A DNA stretch of 64,000 nt from Paraflavitalea sp966211765 (GTDB taxonomy: Bacteria; Bacteroidota; Bacteroidia; Chitinophagales; Chitinophagaceae): the NCBI GenBank assembly GCA_966211765.1, contig CBIHOV010000001.1, forward strand, positions 372,001-436,000. Reading direction: 5' to 3'. The number at the start of each line of letters is the position of its first letter. Position 1 is the first letter of the stretch. A program made the position numbers and the translations under genes. The notes beneath the pieces were generated by a model. The model saw only the letters and a program-made list of their open reading frames with translations, did not search any database and was not told where the DNA came from. Shown here piece by piece: positions 62,881 to 64,000 of this stretch.

Positions 62881-63309
62881 ATGAAAAAAAATACGATTGT
62901 AGAGGTTGTTTCGGCTTTATTATTGGTGTTCTATGTGCACAGTGTTATTAGCATTTATGTTCAGTTGCAAAGTCTCAAAAACATGCTGGCATTTTATACA
63001 CTGCACACCAGTTTGTTCGCCTGGATTTTCGTGATCATTGAATTGCTGATAGTGATAGCAATATTTCTTCCAAAGACCAGGGCGCTTGGATTTATATTGT
63101 CGGCAGCATTCGCTATCACTTTGATTATTACTACCAAACTCACACCAGGCTACCCTCATGATTTTGGGGGAGTGATCAATGTGCTTTCAACAAACTTAAA
63201 ACTGATACTGCTTATAGTAATTACAATTTTATCACTAGTGGGATTTGGAATAAAACTTCGAAGGCAGAAGTTTAAGCAACAAATTCCGGGTAATACGGTT
63301 TACACGTAG
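62881..63309 (+). CDS. MauE/DoxX-like four-helix membrane protein
   Basis: A 142-residue protein with four predicted membrane helices (about 7-27, 45-65, 72-92, 112-132). It has the overall pattern of MauE-type proteins of Bacteroidota (VEVVSALLLVFYVHSVIS; TRALGFILSAAF; a conserved GG then NL). In typical members a CxC motif precedes that GG; here the segment is YPHDFGG, so the redox cysteines are missing. The start at 62881 (MKKNT) is preferred to an ATG 21 nt upstream. It is followed by a small exported protein gene, a pairing often seen in this phylum. Confidence 0.72.
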   Translation: MKKNTIVEVVSALLLVFYVHSVISIYVQLQSLKNMLAFYTLHTSLFAWIFVIIELLIVIAIFLPKTRALGFILSAAFAITLIITTKLTPGYPHDFGGVINVLSTNLKLILLIVITILSLVGFGIKLRRQKFKQQIPGNTVYT

Positions 63310-63533
63310 AACATTCCATTACTGTTTTATCTACGCAATGCTGAAGAATGTATTTTCAGGTATGAAGAAGTTGAGTAATTAATCATTGCAAATTATTTGT
63401 TGTACAGCAAACCTGTAGTGGTAGGCCAAACCTATACGGGAAGCGGTTATCCGTGTCGCTTTCAAAACGGTTAAGGGGATGCCGAAAACCTTTCAAAGAG
63501 TAGGCGAAATTTTAACCATTTAATTTTATAATT

Positions 63534-63854
63534 ATGAAAAAGAACCTTTTAGGACTGTTTGCTGTAGTTGCAGCTATAGCTTTTAGCGCTTTTACACCAA
63601 AGTTCGCCACTGTATATTTAGTATATGATGGTACAGGGCCTGAAAACGACTTTGCTAATTATTCACAACAAAGTACTAGCCCTGGCACAGATCTTACCAA
63701 TAGCACAATTTGGTGGTTTAGTGTTTCAGATGTTAATGGCATTGTTACACAGTCCGAATTCATTAACACTTATTTTCCTGCAAAGGACACTGATCACGAC
63801 AATCTGTTAAGCGATCAGGCAGAAACTTCTTCCCTGGAAAAGAAGGATTTCTAA
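63534..63854 (+). CDS. Small exported DUF6520-like protein
   Basis: A 106-residue protein with a clear signal peptide (MKKNLLGLFAVVAAIAFSAF, cleavage about 22) and an acidic, Ser/Thr-rich mature part without cysteines. The signal segment ending AFSAFTPK is typical of DUF6520 proteins, which commonly sit next to MauE-like genes in Bacteroidota. The function is unknown. A terminator follows. Confidence 0.72.
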   Translation: MKKNLLGLFAVVAAIAFSAFTPKFATVYLVYDGTGPENDFANYSQQSTSPGTDLTNSTIWWFSVSDVNGIVTQSEFINTYFPAKDTDHDNLLSDQAETSSLEKKDF

Positions 63855-63881
63855 TTCACTAGATATTTGTTCGAATTTCCT

Positions 63882-63913
63882 ATTGCCCTATTCTATTGAA
63901 TAGGGCAATTTGG
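63882..63913 (+). terminator. Rho-independent terminator after the DUF6520-like gene
   Basis: ATTGCCCTATTC / GAATAGGGCAAT stem, 4-nt loop, short T run. Confidence 0.75.
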
Positions 63914-64000
63914 TATACGATACTGTGGCTGAAGGAAAAAGTATGATACCCTTTTTTGTTGGGTAAAACGAATAATGGAAAGAAATGTTAGTTCCCTCTA

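Noticed and set aside
1..64000. tRNA, rRNA, CRISPR arrays, insertion sequences, prophage or integrase genes
   Set aside because: Looked for in the gaps between genes and found no T-loop/acceptor pattern, spaced repeats, transposase or integrase motif.

Overview
The window comes from a member of the Bacteroidota, most likely the family Chitinophagaceae. The evidence is a type IX secretion (T9SS) gene set (gldJ, porU, porV, a PorP/SprF protein and an alpha-amylase with a T9SS sorting tail), SusC/FecA-like receptors with N-terminal carboxypeptidase-regulatory-like domains, bacillithiol synthase BshA, promoters of the Bacteroidota type (TTG, about 20 nt, TAnnTTTG), and weak Shine-Dalgarno sequences. 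No rRNA, tRNA, CRISPR array, insertion sequence or prophage was seen.

Layout. 1-5.1 kb: TonB-dependent receptor, DUF6807 protein, two tandem Crp/Fnr regulators. 5.2-9.3 kb: NADP isocitrate dehydrogenase and small metabolic genes. 9.3-15.5 kb: SDR epimerase, T9SS-exported alpha-amylase, kdsA, an AraC regulator, a PspC protein. 15.7-21.9 kb: aconitase, a two-gene AAA ATPase plus putative PD-(D/E)xK nuclease cassette, GH18 chitinase, and a formylglycine-generating enzyme that keeps both catalytic cysteines. 21.9-34.5 kb: an assimilatory sulfate reduction regulon (cysH, cysD, cysN, cobA, cysJ, cysI, a siroheme-synthase/TSUP-permease fusion and a TonB-dependent receptor). 34.6-37.4 kb: methionine/homocysteine synthesis (metX, OsmC, metZ). 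37.4-49.6 kb: CHAD protein, the T9SS block murF-gldJ / porU-porV, then ispF, dut, a DUF4292 lipoprotein and an EnvC-like protein. 49.6-59.8 kb: bshA, two M28 peptidases, an RsmI-like methyltransferase, EI24 protein, 3-methyladenine glycosylase, PorP/SprF, upp and anmK. 59.8-64 kb: a looser, AT-richer region with a GNAT-like protein, a frameshifted AraC regulator, about 1 kb without a gene but with an imperfect direct repeat, and a MauE-like membrane protein next to a small exported DUF6520-like protein.

The most interesting system is the control of sulfur assimilation. Four near-identical 21-bp palindromes (AGTCTA...TAGACT type) lie upstream of cysH, of cobA-cysJ and (twice) of the sulfur-linked TonB receptor. 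Two of them precede short unannotated reading frames that end in cysteine runs (CCCC-stop and CSCCCE-stop). The second is followed by a Rho-independent terminator before the receptor gene. This has the structure of a dual-layer regulon: a DNA-binding regulator plus cysteine-responsive leader-peptide attenuation. As far as I know it is not described for this phylum.

The sulfur genes form a coherent pathway. CysD/CysN activate sulfate to APS, and CysH with its CC/CxxC iron-sulfur ligands probably reduces APS directly, since no APS kinase is seen. CysJ/CysI reduce sulfite to sulfide. CobA plus the fusion protein's N-terminal half supply siroheme, and the fusion's permease half may export excess sulfite. 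MetX/MetZ then use sulfide for homocysteine, and BshA belongs to bacillithiol synthesis.
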